A stretch of 17,973 nt of DNA, taken from NCBI GenBank assembly GCA_949840605.1, contig CATKXN010000049.1, forward strand, positions 1-17,973, given 5' to 3'. Source of the DNA: an uncultured Alistipes sp. GTDB taxonomy: Bacteria > Bacteroidota > Bacteroidia > Bacteroidales > Rikenellaceae. Made by a program: the position numbers and the translations under genes. Positions 1 through 8,933 of this stretch are shown one piece after another; position 1 is the stretch's first letter, and every line of letters begins with the position of its first letter. The notes beneath the pieces are model-generated. The model saw nothing but the letters and a program-made list of their open reading frames with translations. It did no database searches and was not told the DNA's origin.

Positions 1-532
1 CTCCGCTCTGCGGATGCGTCCACTCGTCCCAGAGCCCGGCGATCGAGAATAATTCCTGATCCTTTAAAGTGGTATAGTAATACTGCGCCTTTCCGTCCGG
101 CAGCCGGTGAGGCTCGAAGAATCCGGTTACGGGAATGATGCACCGGTTGTGCTGCCACAGCATCCGCCACGGCCATTTCTCGAAAAGCGTCTCGGCCCGT
201 GCGTTTTTGAACAGATTCTCCCGGTCGTAACGCTGAGCCTCTTCGGGCTTAGCCGTCCTCGGAACGAGCCCCCACTGCATGACCTGAAGCTCCTCCGAGC
301 CCGAAACGATGACGCAATGCGGCTCCGCATAGGCGGGGATGACGTATATCTCCTCGGCCAGCCGTATGTCATACACGCTGATCTTGTGTTTCGGATCGGC
401 TTCCTGCTTCGCCCGCTGTTCCTGTTCCTGCTCGGCGAGAATCTGCCGCGCGGCTTCGACGATATCCAGCTGTTTGCCGTACCTTTTGGCGACAGCTGCG
501 GCATTGGCCGATAAAGAGGTGAAAAAGCACAT
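1..532 (-). CDS. SOS response-associated peptidase (SRAP/YedK/HMCES family), 3' part missing
   Basis: This family forms a covalent thiazolidine link between its Cys2 and abasic sites in single-stranded DNA, shielding them during replication. Reading leftwards from the ATG at 530-532, 177 codons are open to the window edge. The start MCFFTS puts the nucleophilic cysteine at position 2 once Met is removed, which fixes the start codon. Asn110 (in KNARAET) and Glu140 (in TGFFEPH) match the conserved active-site Asn and Glu; Glu is normally in a GFYEW-like motif. QWGLVP (86-91) and the aromatic run ending GLWDEW are also family features. The active-site His should lie beyond the left edge. Residues 26-50 form an acidic, Gln/Glu-rich insertion common in longer Bacteroidetes members. 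No clear promoter is seen upstream, and the gene appears to stand alone. Confidence 0.93.
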   Translation of the reverse strand, partial: MCFFTSLSANAAAVAKRYGKQLDIVEAARQILAEQEQEQRAKQEADPKHKISVYDIRLAEEIYVIPAYAEPHCVIVSGSEELQVMQWGLVPRTAKPEEAQRYDRENLFKNARAETLFEKWPWRMLWQHNRCIIPVTGFFEPHRLPDGKAQYYYTTLKDQELFSIAGLWDEWTHPQSG

Positions 533-787
533 GTCCTTGTTTTTCAATACCGGCGGCAAACTCCATGCCTTCATTCCGCCTCGAAGAGGACGGGCGATGT
601 ACTACAAACATTCGGTTTCACGTATCCAGTTGAAGATTCTGAAAAGCCCTTTGGGAATAGTTGCGTTCTCAATCACTAATGCGGCTAATTCGGAATGCGT
701 CAGCGGAGAGTGCAAAAAGAATGACAAATGAGTAATGGCCGAAATGCCGATATATCGAGTATATTTTACGGGCTTGCCCAAAAACGA
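533..787. other. Low-GC intergenic gap with an unrecognised possible coding remnant
   Basis: About 255 bases lie between the SRAP start and the tRNA terminator, visibly richer in A+T than the genes around. No complete gene with a credible start is seen. On the minus strand the frame from about 778 down to the stop at 602-604 reads as a protein-like segment of about 58 residues (ending NWIRETECL). It has no suitable start codon of its own; its open frame runs back through the terminator and the tRNA. It may be a decayed gene end or chance. I do not recognise it. Confidence 0.3.
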
Positions 788-824
788 AAAAGCCTTACAT
801 ATCATTGATATGCAAGGCTTTTTG
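788..824 (-). terminator. Terminator hairpin downstream of tRNA-His
   Basis: Two 13-base arms (793-805 and 807-819) pair with one A-C mismatch. An A-run precedes and a T-run follows on the plus strand, so the hairpin can terminate in both directions. It sits about 30 bases past the tRNA CCA end and is the natural stop for the tRNA transcript. Confidence 0.8.
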
Positions 825-853
825 CTCTTTTTGGCGCTGTATTTCCGCGCCTC

Positions 854-931
854 TGGGGTGGAAGAAGGGGCTCGAACCCTCGACCTTCGGAACCACAATC
901 CGACGCTCTAACCGACTGAGCTACATCCACC
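854..931 (-). tRNA. tRNA-His (GTG anticodon), CCA encoded
   Basis: A full cloverleaf reads leftwards. The anticodon stem TCGGA/TCCGA encloses the loop TTGTGGT, giving anticodon GTG (histidine). The T loop is TTCGAGC. The acceptor stem pairs 924-930 with 858-864, with one U-U mismatch at the sixth pair. The His-specific identity elements are present: an extra G at position -1 (base 931) opposite discriminator C73 (base 857). The CCA tail is encoded at 854-856. The gene has its own promoter at 962-993 and a terminator at 788-824. Confidence 0.95.
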
Positions 932-935
932 GTGT

Positions 936-956
936 CGATACGCACTCGTCGTATCG
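936..956 (-). other. Hairpin in the 5' leader of pre-tRNA-His
   Basis: Perfect 7-bp arms CGATACG (936-942) and CGTATCG (950-956) flank a 7-base loop. From the promoter position, transcription should begin near base 955, so the hairpin would form the 5' end of the precursor tRNA, four bases before G-1. It could affect RNase P processing or protect the transcript end. Confidence 0.55.
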
Positions 957-961
957 GGATG

Positions 962-993
962 CAAATGTAATATGTTTTTTCGGTCCGTGCAAA
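962..993 (-). promoter_or_regulatory. Bacteroidetes-type promoter for tRNA-His
   Basis: On the minus strand the -7 element TACATTTG (962-969) matches TAnnTTTG exactly, and a -33 TTTG (990-993) lies 20 bases upstream, the usual spacing. It predicts a start near 955. Confidence 0.8.
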
Positions 994-1029
994 ATTTTCG
1001 GCTTAAAAATCTTCGGGAAATCATGCCGG

Positions 1030-1103
1030 GTGACAAAATGGCAGTTGCTTCTGCTTGTTTGTCACGCAAAACCTGCCAAAAAACGGTTGGCACATCTATT
1101 GAT
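1030..1103 (+). promoter_or_regulatory. Putative groESL control region with sigma54-like element and inverted repeats
   Basis: TGGCAC, five bases, then TTGA at 1088-1102 resembles a sigma54 -24/-12 element (TGGCAC-N5-TTGC) with one change, the -12 GC being GA. Upstream, GTGACAAA (1030-1037) pairs with TTTGTCAC (1058-1065), TGGCAG (1039-1044) with CTGCCA (1073-1078), and TGCCAA (1074-1079) with TTGGCA (1087-1092). The pairs interleave, so they look like protein sites rather than one hairpin. A weak sigma-ABfr-like alternative, TTG then TATATCAG near 1114-1143, cannot be excluded. Confidence 0.4.
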
Positions 1104-1167
1104 GGATTCGGGGTTGCGAAAGCGATTGAAACACATATATCAGTAAAACTTAAAACACGTAAAAGCT

Positions 1168-3082
<1,915 letters not shown>

Positions 3083-3126
3083 TTCCGCCCGACAAGCGGT
3101 AGTTTCCGCACACATTATTCGAGCGG

Positions 3127-3161
3127 GGCGGATGGAGCAATTCCATCCGCCTCGTTTTTTT
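3127..3161 (+). terminator. Rho-independent terminator of groESL
   Basis: Perfect 10-bp arms (3127-3136 and 3142-3151), a 5-base loop and a T7 run at 3155-3161, 45 bases past the groEL stop. Confidence 0.9.
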
Positions 3162-3267
3162 GTTTGCCTTTTCTGCCGGCTGGCCGTGTGCGGAGGCCGA
3201 TGCTAAGCGTATGACCTTGTCCCGCAGAAATTTCATCAGAAAATATTATGGACTGATTTATTTAATT

Positions 3268-3302
3268 TTTGAGCGGAAGTGTGAAATTTTTGTTTACATT
3301 TG
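3268..3302 (+). promoter_or_regulatory. Promoter of the LruC-domain lipoprotein gene
   Basis: An exact TAnnTTTG element, TACATTTG (3295-3302), has a TTTG at 3268-3271, 23 bases upstream and slightly longer than ideal. The predicted start near 3309 leaves a leader of about 25 bases before the ATG at 3334. Confidence 0.65.
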
Positions 3303-3333
3303 CTCTGTCAACCCATCACTGAATTTCAAAAGT

Positions 3334-4362
3334 ATGAAAAAGTTCCTGCTCATTATGTTGGCGGTCCTGGCGGCTTCCTGCATAGATAAACCCGAAGGCG
3401 AGCCCTCAAAGCCTCCCGTGGATGTCGATCTCGATCATTTCCAGACTGCCGAGGCTTTCGAAGTCCCCGTGAAAGCGGGCCACATCACCGTCGTCAAGGC
3501 CGACGGCGTAACGGTTGCCGAGGCCGACAGCCCCATGACCATCTGGGTGCCCCGAATGCACGGGACCCGCGCCGAAGAGGGCGTCACAGTCGAGTTCGTG
3601 CCTTCGGCCGAATATCCTTCGTTTGAAGGCAACAAGTCGCAGATGTTCCAGGTGATCTGCTTCGAGGACTCCTTTGAGGGCGATTACGATTACAACGACT
3701 TGGTGATTCACGTGCTCTACCAGCAAAGAGGAAACATTTTTGGTTTCGGCGTGCAGCCGATTGCCCTGGGGTCGACCAAATCCATCCGGTTGGGATGCGT
3801 CGTGTATAAGGGTGCGACGAAGGTTTTCGACGGCATGATTACGCCCGAAGGCGTGGATTGCCGCGAGCAGTACTTCAAGTCGGTGGAAGGGTTTATCAAT
3901 GTGAACAACCGGAACGTAATCGACTTCAAGGAACCGCATTATCTCGCTTCGACCTGCCGCAACTGGGACCTTTCGAAGGTAGCCGGCGAGGGAGCGCCTC
4001 GTGTCGAGTGGTTTATCGAAGCGGGCGGCAAGCGGATTTATGCGCTTTCGACCTCCTATCTCAGCCAGTCGTTCGACAAGGGTGGCCTGCCCCTGGGCCT
4101 GGTGATCACCACGACGGGAACCGAGTATACGGAAAACGGTTACAAATGCGGGTTCGACTGGTTCAACTACCCGTACGAATCCGTTCATATTAAGAACGTC
4201 TATCCCCAGATGTGGGAGTGGCTGAGTTCGAACAAGACCTATTCGTTCTCGGAATTTTACGACGGCTACAATCCCCCGAAAAACGCCTATCACGCGTGCG
4301 ATAACGAATTATTCGTGGCCTCTACCACCGACGTTACGCTCGGCGGATACCGCCAGAACTGA
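3334..4362 (+). CDS. LruC domain-containing (DUF4842) lipoprotein
   Basis: The 342-residue product starts with a lipoprotein signal: MKKF, a hydrophobic stretch, then LAASC with lipidated Cys16. An ATG at 3334 is preferred over upstream codons because it gives this signal peptide directly and follows the promoter at 3268-3302. The mature protein should be anchored at the cell envelope. Residues 108-125 hold the acidic LruC signature (FEDSFEGDYDYNDLV), which in this family begins the C-terminal domain. The end of that domain is recognisable around 252-300, with FDWFNYP and VHIKNVYPQMWEW matching the usual WPxE...I..AYP.F..W pattern. The family is named after a Leptospira lipoprotein and its biochemical role is unknown. 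The Asp-rich motif could bind a divalent cation, but this is inference. The gene is monocistronic, with its own promoter and terminator. Confidence 0.85.
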   Translation: MKKFLLIMLAVLAASCIDKPEGEPSKPPVDVDLDHFQTAEAFEVPVKAGHITVVKADGVTVAEADSPMTIWVPRMHGTRAEEGVTVEFVPSAEYPSFEGNKSQMFQVICFEDSFEGDYDYNDLVIHVLYQQRGNIFGFGVQPIALGSTKSIRLGCVVYKGATKVFDGMITPEGVDCREQYFKSVEGFINVNNRNVIDFKEPHYLASTCRNWDLSKVAGEGAPRVEWFIEAGGKRIYALSTSYLSQSFDKGGLPLGLVITTTGTEYTENGYKCGFDWFNYPYESVHIKNVYPQMWEWLSSNKTYSFSEFYDGYNPPKNAYHACDNELFVASTTDVTLGGYRQN

Positions 4363-4378
4363 CAGTTGCCATAGCTTG

Positions 4379-4419
4379 ACGAATCCGGGTCCTGCCGTTG
4401 CGGGACCCGGATTCGTTTT
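4379..4419 (+). terminator. Terminator of the LruC lipoprotein gene
   Basis: Perfect 14-bp arms (4379-4392 and 4403-4416) with a 10-base loop, followed by a short TTTT run, begin 17 bases after the stop codon. Confidence 0.8.
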
Positions 4420-4431
4420 GACGTTTCGGGC

Positions 4432-4464
4432 TTTGAATCCGTCCGGCTTTTTTTTGTAACTTTG
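4432..4464 (+). promoter_or_regulatory. Promoter of the DMT transporter gene
   Basis: TTTG (4432-4435), a 21-base spacer and TAACTTTG (4457-4464) match the Bacteroidetes consensus. The predicted start near 4471 leaves only about 13 bases before the ATG at 4484. Confidence 0.8.
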
Positions 4465-4483
4465 CAACCGAAATCTGCATGTT

Positions 4484-5392
4484 ATGAAAAAAGGCATTCT
4501 CTATGCGATACTGGCCTCGGTGCTGTGGGCCGTCGTCAATCCGTTTATCAAACAGGGCCTCAGCTACGGCTATACGCCGATGAATTTCGCCGGGCTGCGC
4601 TTCACGACCGTCGGCGTCATCCTCTTCGCCTATACGTGGCACGCCGGCATGTGGCGCGAGATCGTGCGGCACAAACGCCTGTTCGGCAACCTCATTCTGG
4701 TCAACATGTTCCTGGGCTATACGGCGTTTTATTTCGGCGTGGATTTCGTCAGCGGGGCTATCGGCTCGATCGTCATGGGCCTTACGCCGCTGATCAACGT
4801 ACTGCTGGCCCACCTGCTGGCCAGCGACGACCGGCTGACCCGCTGCAAGGTCGTGAGCCTGCTGGTCAGCCTGGCGGGACTGCTGCTGATCGTCGGCACG
4901 GGCAGCGACGGTGCGCCGCTCGACTGGCGCGGTATCGCGGGCATTGTGCTGCTGCTGGCGAGCATCGTCTTTCAGGGTTACTCCGCGATCTCGGTTTCGG
5001 AGGACAAGGGCAAGGTCGACCCGATCTTTCTCAATGCCGTGCAGATGTTCTTCGGCGGCCTGTTGATCTACGGCGTGGGCGTCGCTGCAGAGGGTTTCCA
5101 GCCGTTCTGGGACAAACCGGCAGGTTTTTACGGAAGCCTCGGGGTGCTGGTCTTCATCTCGGTCTTCGCTTTCAGCTTCTGGTTCATGGCCCTGCGCACC
5201 GAGGGAACGAAGGTCAGCGATATCAATATGTGCCGCTTGATCAACCCTGTGCTGGGAGCGGTCCTGAGCTGGATCATGCTGCCCGGCGAATATCCCCATT
5301 TCAGCACCGTGGCGGGGATGGCGGTTATCGTCGGTTCGCTGGTCATCTATTTCAAGGGCGAAACCCTCGTCGAGCGCTGGCGGAACCGCTGA
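4484..5392 (+). CDS. EamA/DMT-family transporter
   Basis: The 302-residue inner-membrane protein shows the two tandem EamA repeats of the drug/metabolite transporter superfamily, about residues 5-137 and 150-292, each with some five hydrophobic helices. The first helix carries the typical ILASVLWAVVNPFIKQG start. GSIVMGLTPLINVLLA (93-108) and INPVLGAVLSWIML (253-266) are the matching conserved fourth-helix segments with prolines at equivalent positions. Members export amino acids, nucleosides or other small metabolites; the substrate cannot be read from the sequence. The gene is monocistronic, with a promoter at 4432-4464 and a terminator right after the stop, shared with the convergent operon. 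Confidence 0.9.
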   Translation: MKKGILYAILASVLWAVVNPFIKQGLSYGYTPMNFAGLRFTTVGVILFAYTWHAGMWREIVRHKRLFGNLILVNMFLGYTAFYFGVDFVSGAIGSIVMGLTPLINVLLAHLLASDDRLTRCKVVSLLVSLAGLLLIVGTGSDGAPLDWRGIAGIVLLLASIVFQGYSAISVSEDKGKVDPIFLNAVQMFFGGLLIYGVGVAAEGFQPFWDKPAGFYGSLGVLVFISVFAFSFWFMALRTEGTKVSDINMCRLINPVLGAVLSWIMLPGEYPHFSTVAGMAVIVGSLVIYFKGETLVERWRNR

Positions 5393-5399
5393 TGACGAA

Positions 5400-5435
5400 A
5401 CGGACCCTCCTTCGGAAAGGACGGTCCGTCATTTT
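5400..5435. terminator. Bidirectional terminator between the DMT gene and the bamD-recN operon
   Basis: ACGGACC (5400-5406) pairs with GGTCCGT (5423-5429), and inside it TCCTT pairs with AAGGA across a C-C mismatch and a 4-base loop. A TTTT run follows on the plus strand and TTT on the minus. It lies between two convergent genes whose stops are about 45 bases apart. Confidence 0.75.
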
Positions 5436-5439
5436 CGGG

Positions 5440-6027
5440 TCAGGGCATCCATTCCAGAATGCCTTCGACGGGATTCGCCGCACGCCATGCCTCGAATTCG
5501 GAATAGGTGCGCACGCCGTCGCGCAGCACCGCCTGGTAATACTCGATGCCCATGATCTTCACCGTGTCGGGCGTGTCGTATTTGATCTGCAGGACGGCGC
5601 GCCGCGTTTCGTCGGTCAGCACGGCGCTGATCCGGTCGGCCACCCGTTCGAAATAGCCGTCCCAGGCCGAACCGCGGGGCATGTGGATCATGTCGATCTG
5701 CCAGAGCCGGTCGTCGGCGTCGGCGTACCACGCGTGCCATTCGAGGCACTGGTCCTGCGCGTCGAGCAGGTTGCCGTATTCGATGCGGCGTATGCGGGGG
5801 TTCGCGGCGATCCGGGTCATGGCCGCAAAACTGTCGGCGATGCGCAGCGGGGAGGAGTAGATGTGGAAGTCGATGTCTCGGTGCTTCATCAGCAGGCCCG
5901 TGCGGAGCGACCCCACGAGGTTCGGTTCGGCGCCCACCGAGCGCCAGGCGGCTTCCAGTCCGGAGTCGCGGATGACTTCGCGGGCGCGCTGCTGGTTGGC
6001 GGCCGCCAGGTCGAGGATGTTTTCCAT
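5440..6027 (-). CDS. Nucleotidyltransferase-like protein (Pol beta superfamily pattern)
   Basis: The 195-residue soluble protein has the layout of a minimal nucleotidyltransferase: GS at 39-40 in VGSLRTGLL, a DxD pair at 51 and 53 (HRDIDFHIY), and a third acidic residue at Asp112 in the strand WQIDMIH. These would bind the metal ions and nucleotide in that fold. The DxD follows the GS by ten residues, as in the superfamily. Substrate is unknown; homologues in Bacteroidetes often carry unrelated or generic names. It is the last gene of the operon, starting one base after the stop of the membrane zinc-ribbon gene, so the two are translationally linked. The function is inferred from the motif alone. 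Confidence 0.6.
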   Translation of the reverse strand: MENILDLAAANQQRAREVIRDSGLEAAWRSVGAEPNLVGSLRTGLLMKHRDIDFHIYSSPLRIADSFAAMTRIAANPRIRRIEYGNLLDAQDQCLEWHAWYADADDRLWQIDMIHMPRGSAWDGYFERVADRISAVLTDETRRAVLQIKYDTPDTVKIMGIEYYQAVLRDGVRTYSEFEAWRAANPVEGILEWMP

Positions 6028-6028
6028 A

Positions 6029-7261
6029 TCAATAGTCTTTGTCCGAAAGCGTCTTTATGCGCAGGAAAGTCGTGATGAAGATCTCTCCGCAGTGTCCGCA
6101 GCGACGGAAGTCGCGGAACCGCTGGTCGGCTTCGATGCGGACATTGTACTTCTCCTTGTACCATTCGATGATCCGGTCGCTCTGTTCCTCCGTGTGGCTG
6201 TGTTCTAAACGGCGGGTGACGGTTCGGTGAATGTGTTCGTCGATCAGTTCGCGGCTCATGATCTCGTTGGGGCCGTAGTAGTTGCAGTGGGGGCAGCGGG
6301 CTCGTTCCGTGTGCGGGAAGAAGATCAGCAGGTGGGCGATATAACCCGCAATGAACCAGACGACCGCGTAGACGATGGCGACCGCGCCGAACACCCCGTA
6401 GAATACGAATCCCAGTATGCCGCAGCTCCAGTAGAAGATCCGGAGGAATGTCTGGTCGAGGTGCAGGGCTCCGTAGTTTTCGTTGTAGAGGTTGTAGTAC
6501 CACCAGAAATAGGCGGGCAGAACGGGCAGCAGCACGAAAGGCGGGACGGTCGAAAGCAGTCCCAGCGCCGTGAAGAGCAGCAGATGCGGCAACCGGCGGT
6601 GGCGCATGGCGCGCGGAGCCATCCAGACGGCGAAGAGCAGGGTGGCAAGACCTGCCAGCGCCCCGACCGTGTCGCGGGCCTCGCGGCGCGACGCCCGGCG
6701 GGAGGCCTCCGCCTGGCCGCGGGCCTGGCGTTCTTCGGTGATTTTCCGGACTTGCGCCTCCTGTCCGAGTTCTTCAGCCGATTTCACGCGCGGAGCGATT
6801 CGCAGCTGCGAATCGAACGTGAGTCGGCTCATGGGTTTGAAGTAGGGGACCGTTCCCGGGGCGAAGAGCAGCGAATAGTTGCGGTCGCGGTCGCGGTGAA
6901 AATCGAGGTTCGCCTCGACCGAACCGGAAGTGCCGTCGATGCCCTTCACAGTCACGCGTTTGCTGACGGCGTCGCTGAGGTGGCTGACTCCTGTGATTGC
7001 GTACCGCGCCACGGCCTGATGCTGTTGGTCGTAGAGCGTCAGCGCCCCGTAGCGTCCGTCGACGGGGTGTTCGAAATCGAGGTCGATCTCGGCCGTGAGC
7101 TGCCGGCCTTCGTAGTCGAGCGTTCCCGTGCCGGTGCCGTTGAAATAGAACATCGACTCTTGGGGATTGTTCGTGATTTTCAGGTCCAGTTTCATCTTGT
7201 CCCCGGCCAGGGAGGTGAACGCAAGGCACAATGCCGCGCAGAGCATCGTCAGTTTCTTCAT
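6029..7261 (-). CDS. Membrane protein with N-terminal secreted domain and C-terminal CxxC zinc-ribbon-like region, function unknown
   Basis: I do not recognise this 410-residue protein. A signal peptide (1-19, ending TSLAG) is followed by a beta-rich extracytoplasmic domain to about 155. A charged Glu/Arg/Gln-rich stretch (160-197) looks like a coiled coil. Hydrophobic helices follow at about 198-215, 224-258 and 275-315, the second of these rich in aromatics (YFWWYYNLY). The C-terminal tail has two cysteine pairs, CPHC (323-326) and CGHC (388-391), a likely four-Cys zinc site split by a 61-residue helical, charged insert containing several histidines. The gene lies between recN (21 bases upstream) and the nucleotidyltransferase-like gene (1 base downstream) in the bamD operon. 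Nothing in the sequence names a partner or substrate. Confidence 0.8.
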   Translation of the reverse strand: MKKLTMLCAALCLAFTSLAGDKMKLDLKITNNPQESMFYFNGTGTGTLDYEGRQLTAEIDLDFEHPVDGRYGALTLYDQQHQAVARYAITGVSHLSDAVSKRVTVKGIDGTSGSVEANLDFHRDRDRNYSLLFAPGTVPYFKPMSRLTFDSQLRIAPRVKSAEELGQEAQVRKITEERQARGQAEASRRASRREARDTVGALAGLATLLFAVWMAPRAMRHRRLPHLLLFTALGLLSTVPPFVLLPVLPAYFWWYYNLYNENYGALHLDQTFLRIFYWSCGILGFVFYGVFGAVAIVYAVVWFIAGYIAHLLIFFPHTERARCPHCNYYGPNEIMSRELIDEHIHRTVTRRLEHSHTEEQSDRIIEWYKEKYNVRIEADQRFRDFRRCGHCGEIFITTFLRIKTLSDKDY

Positions 7262-7282
7262 GTCGGTTATGGGTTGTAAGGG

Positions 7283-8926
7283 TCAGTTTTTCAATAGAAT
7301 GCGGGCCTGAGCCACGGCGGCGTCGGTGATCTCCGAGCCGGAAAGCATCTTGGCGATCTCGGTCACGCGCTCCTCTTCGCCGAGGCGGGTGATGTCCGTG
7401 CGTCCGTTGCGCTTGTAGACTACGAAATGCGCCGAGCCTTTCGAGGCGACCTGCGGCAGATGGGTGATGTCCACCACCTGCATCGAGGCCGCGAGCGACT
7501 CGATGATTTCGCCCATGGCGTCGGCGATGCGTCCCGAAACCCCCGTGTCGATTTCGTCGAAGATGATCGTCGGCAACTGCATCCGCTCGGCCAGCAGGGC
7601 TTTCAGGGCCAGCATCACGCGCGAGAGCTCTCCGCCCGAGGCGATGCGCTCGACGGGCTGGGGCGTCATGTTCCGGTTGGCCGTGAAGAGGAACTGCACG
7701 CTGTCGCACCCCGTGCGGCAAGGTTCGGCCAAGGGCGTCAGCGCGATGCGGAAGACGGTGTCGGGCATGCCCAGCTTCGTGAGGGTCGAAATAATGTGCT
7801 TTTCGAATCCCGCAGCGGCTTTTTCGCGCGCTTTGTGCAGGCGTTCGGCCAGGGCGAGGGCCTTGGCGGAGGCCTCTTCGAGGGCGGCTTCCGTTTCGGC
7901 GATCTCCTCGCCGCTGTGGACGATGGCCGCCAGTTGCGCCGCGCAGCGGTCGCGCAGGGCGATCAGCTCCGTTTCGTCTGCGACGCGGTGTTTCTGCTGG
8001 AGGGCGATCAGCGCGTCGAGCCGGGCCGAGAGCTTCGCCAGCCGTTCCGGATCGGCGTCCAGCCGTTCGCAGGCCGCGGCGGCCGAACCGTTGATGTCTT
8101 TCAGCTCTTCGAGCACCGACCGCAGGCGGTCGGCATACTCCCCGGCGGCGGGGTAGTGGCCGCGGATATGGTTGAGCTCGTTCTCCGAGTTCTTGAGCTG
8201 TGCCAGCACGCCCGTTTCGTCGGTGTCGAAGGCGTTGCGCAGCGTGGTCAGCACTTCGCCGATGCGGTCGGCGTTTCCGAGCACCGTCAGTTCCTCTTCC
8301 AGTTCGGCCTGCTCGCCGGCGCGCAGGCCGGCGGCCGTCAGCTCCTCGGTCTGGAAGCGGAGCCACTCTTCGTCGCGGCGGCCCTTTTCGGCGGCTTCGC
8401 GCGCGGCCGCCAGCCGGCGCCGCAGTTCGCTCATCCGGGCGTACTGCGCGGCGTATCGGGCCAGCAGTTCCCGGTTCGCGGCCACGGTGTCCAATGCCGA
8501 GGTGCGGAACTCCTCCGACGAGAGGATCAGGTTCTGGTGCTGGGAATGAATGTCGATCAGGCGGCTCCCCAGTTCGCGCAGCTGCGCCAGCTGCACCGGC
8601 ACGTCGTTGATGAATGCACGGCTCTTGCCCGTCGGGGTGATGATGCGCGTCAGGGTCGTTTCGGGAGCGTAGTCGAGGTCGTTCTCATCGAAGAACGGCT
8701 CCAGTCCGCGTCCCGTGAGGTCGAAAATCCCCTCGACCGTGCAGTTGCGCGCCGCGTCCTTCATCGCCGAACCGTCGTTCTTGGCCCCCAGCAGCAGCCC
8801 GAGGGCTCCGAGCAGGATGGACTTTCCGGCGCCCGTCTCACCCGTGATGATGTTCAGGCGGGGATCCAGTTCCATTTCGAGCTTGTCGATAAGCGCGTAA
8901 TTTTCGACCGACAGACGGCGTAACAT
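7283..8926 (-). CDS. recN: DNA repair protein RecN
   Basis: RecN is an SMC-like ATPase that acts on DNA double-strand breaks in the cytoplasm. The 547 residues are close to the family length. The start MLRRLSVENYALI leads into Walker A GETGAGKS (29-36). A long helical central arm (about 150-370, rich in Glu, Ala, Arg and Leu) forms the coiled coil. The ABC signature SGGELSR (430-436), Walker B TIIFDEID (453-460) and the D-loop TGVSG follow, then the switch His in VDITHLPQVA. The gene starts seven bases after the coaBC stop, within the operon. No LexA-type site of its own is visible. Confidence 0.96.
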   Translation of the reverse strand: MLRRLSVENYALIDKLEMELDPRLNIITGETGAGKSILLGALGLLLGAKNDGSAMKDAARNCTVEGIFDLTGRGLEPFFDENDLDYAPETTLTRIITPTGKSRAFINDVPVQLAQLRELGSRLIDIHSQHQNLILSSEEFRTSALDTVAANRELLARYAAQYARMSELRRRLAAAREAAEKGRRDEEWLRFQTEELTAAGLRAGEQAELEEELTVLGNADRIGEVLTTLRNAFDTDETGVLAQLKNSENELNHIRGHYPAAGEYADRLRSVLEELKDINGSAAAACERLDADPERLAKLSARLDALIALQQKHRVADETELIALRDRCAAQLAAIVHSGEEIAETEAALEEASAKALALAERLHKAREKAAAGFEKHIISTLTKLGMPDTVFRIALTPLAEPCRTGCDSVQFLFTANRNMTPQPVERIASGGELSRVMLALKALLAERMQLPTIIFDEIDTGVSGRIADAMGEIIESLAASMQVVDITHLPQVASKGSAHFVVYKRNGRTDITRLGEEERVTEIAKMLSGSEITDAAVAQARILLKN

Positions 8927-8933
8927 GACGGAA

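Noticed and set aside
339..731. Plus-strand open frame crossing the SRAP start region
   Set aside because: It overlaps the well-supported SRAP coding region on the other strand and its product has no recognisable features.
602..898. Minus-strand open frame as a full gene of 98 residues
   Set aside because: Its start lies within the tRNA-His and it runs through the tRNA terminator; only the end part is considered as a possible remnant.
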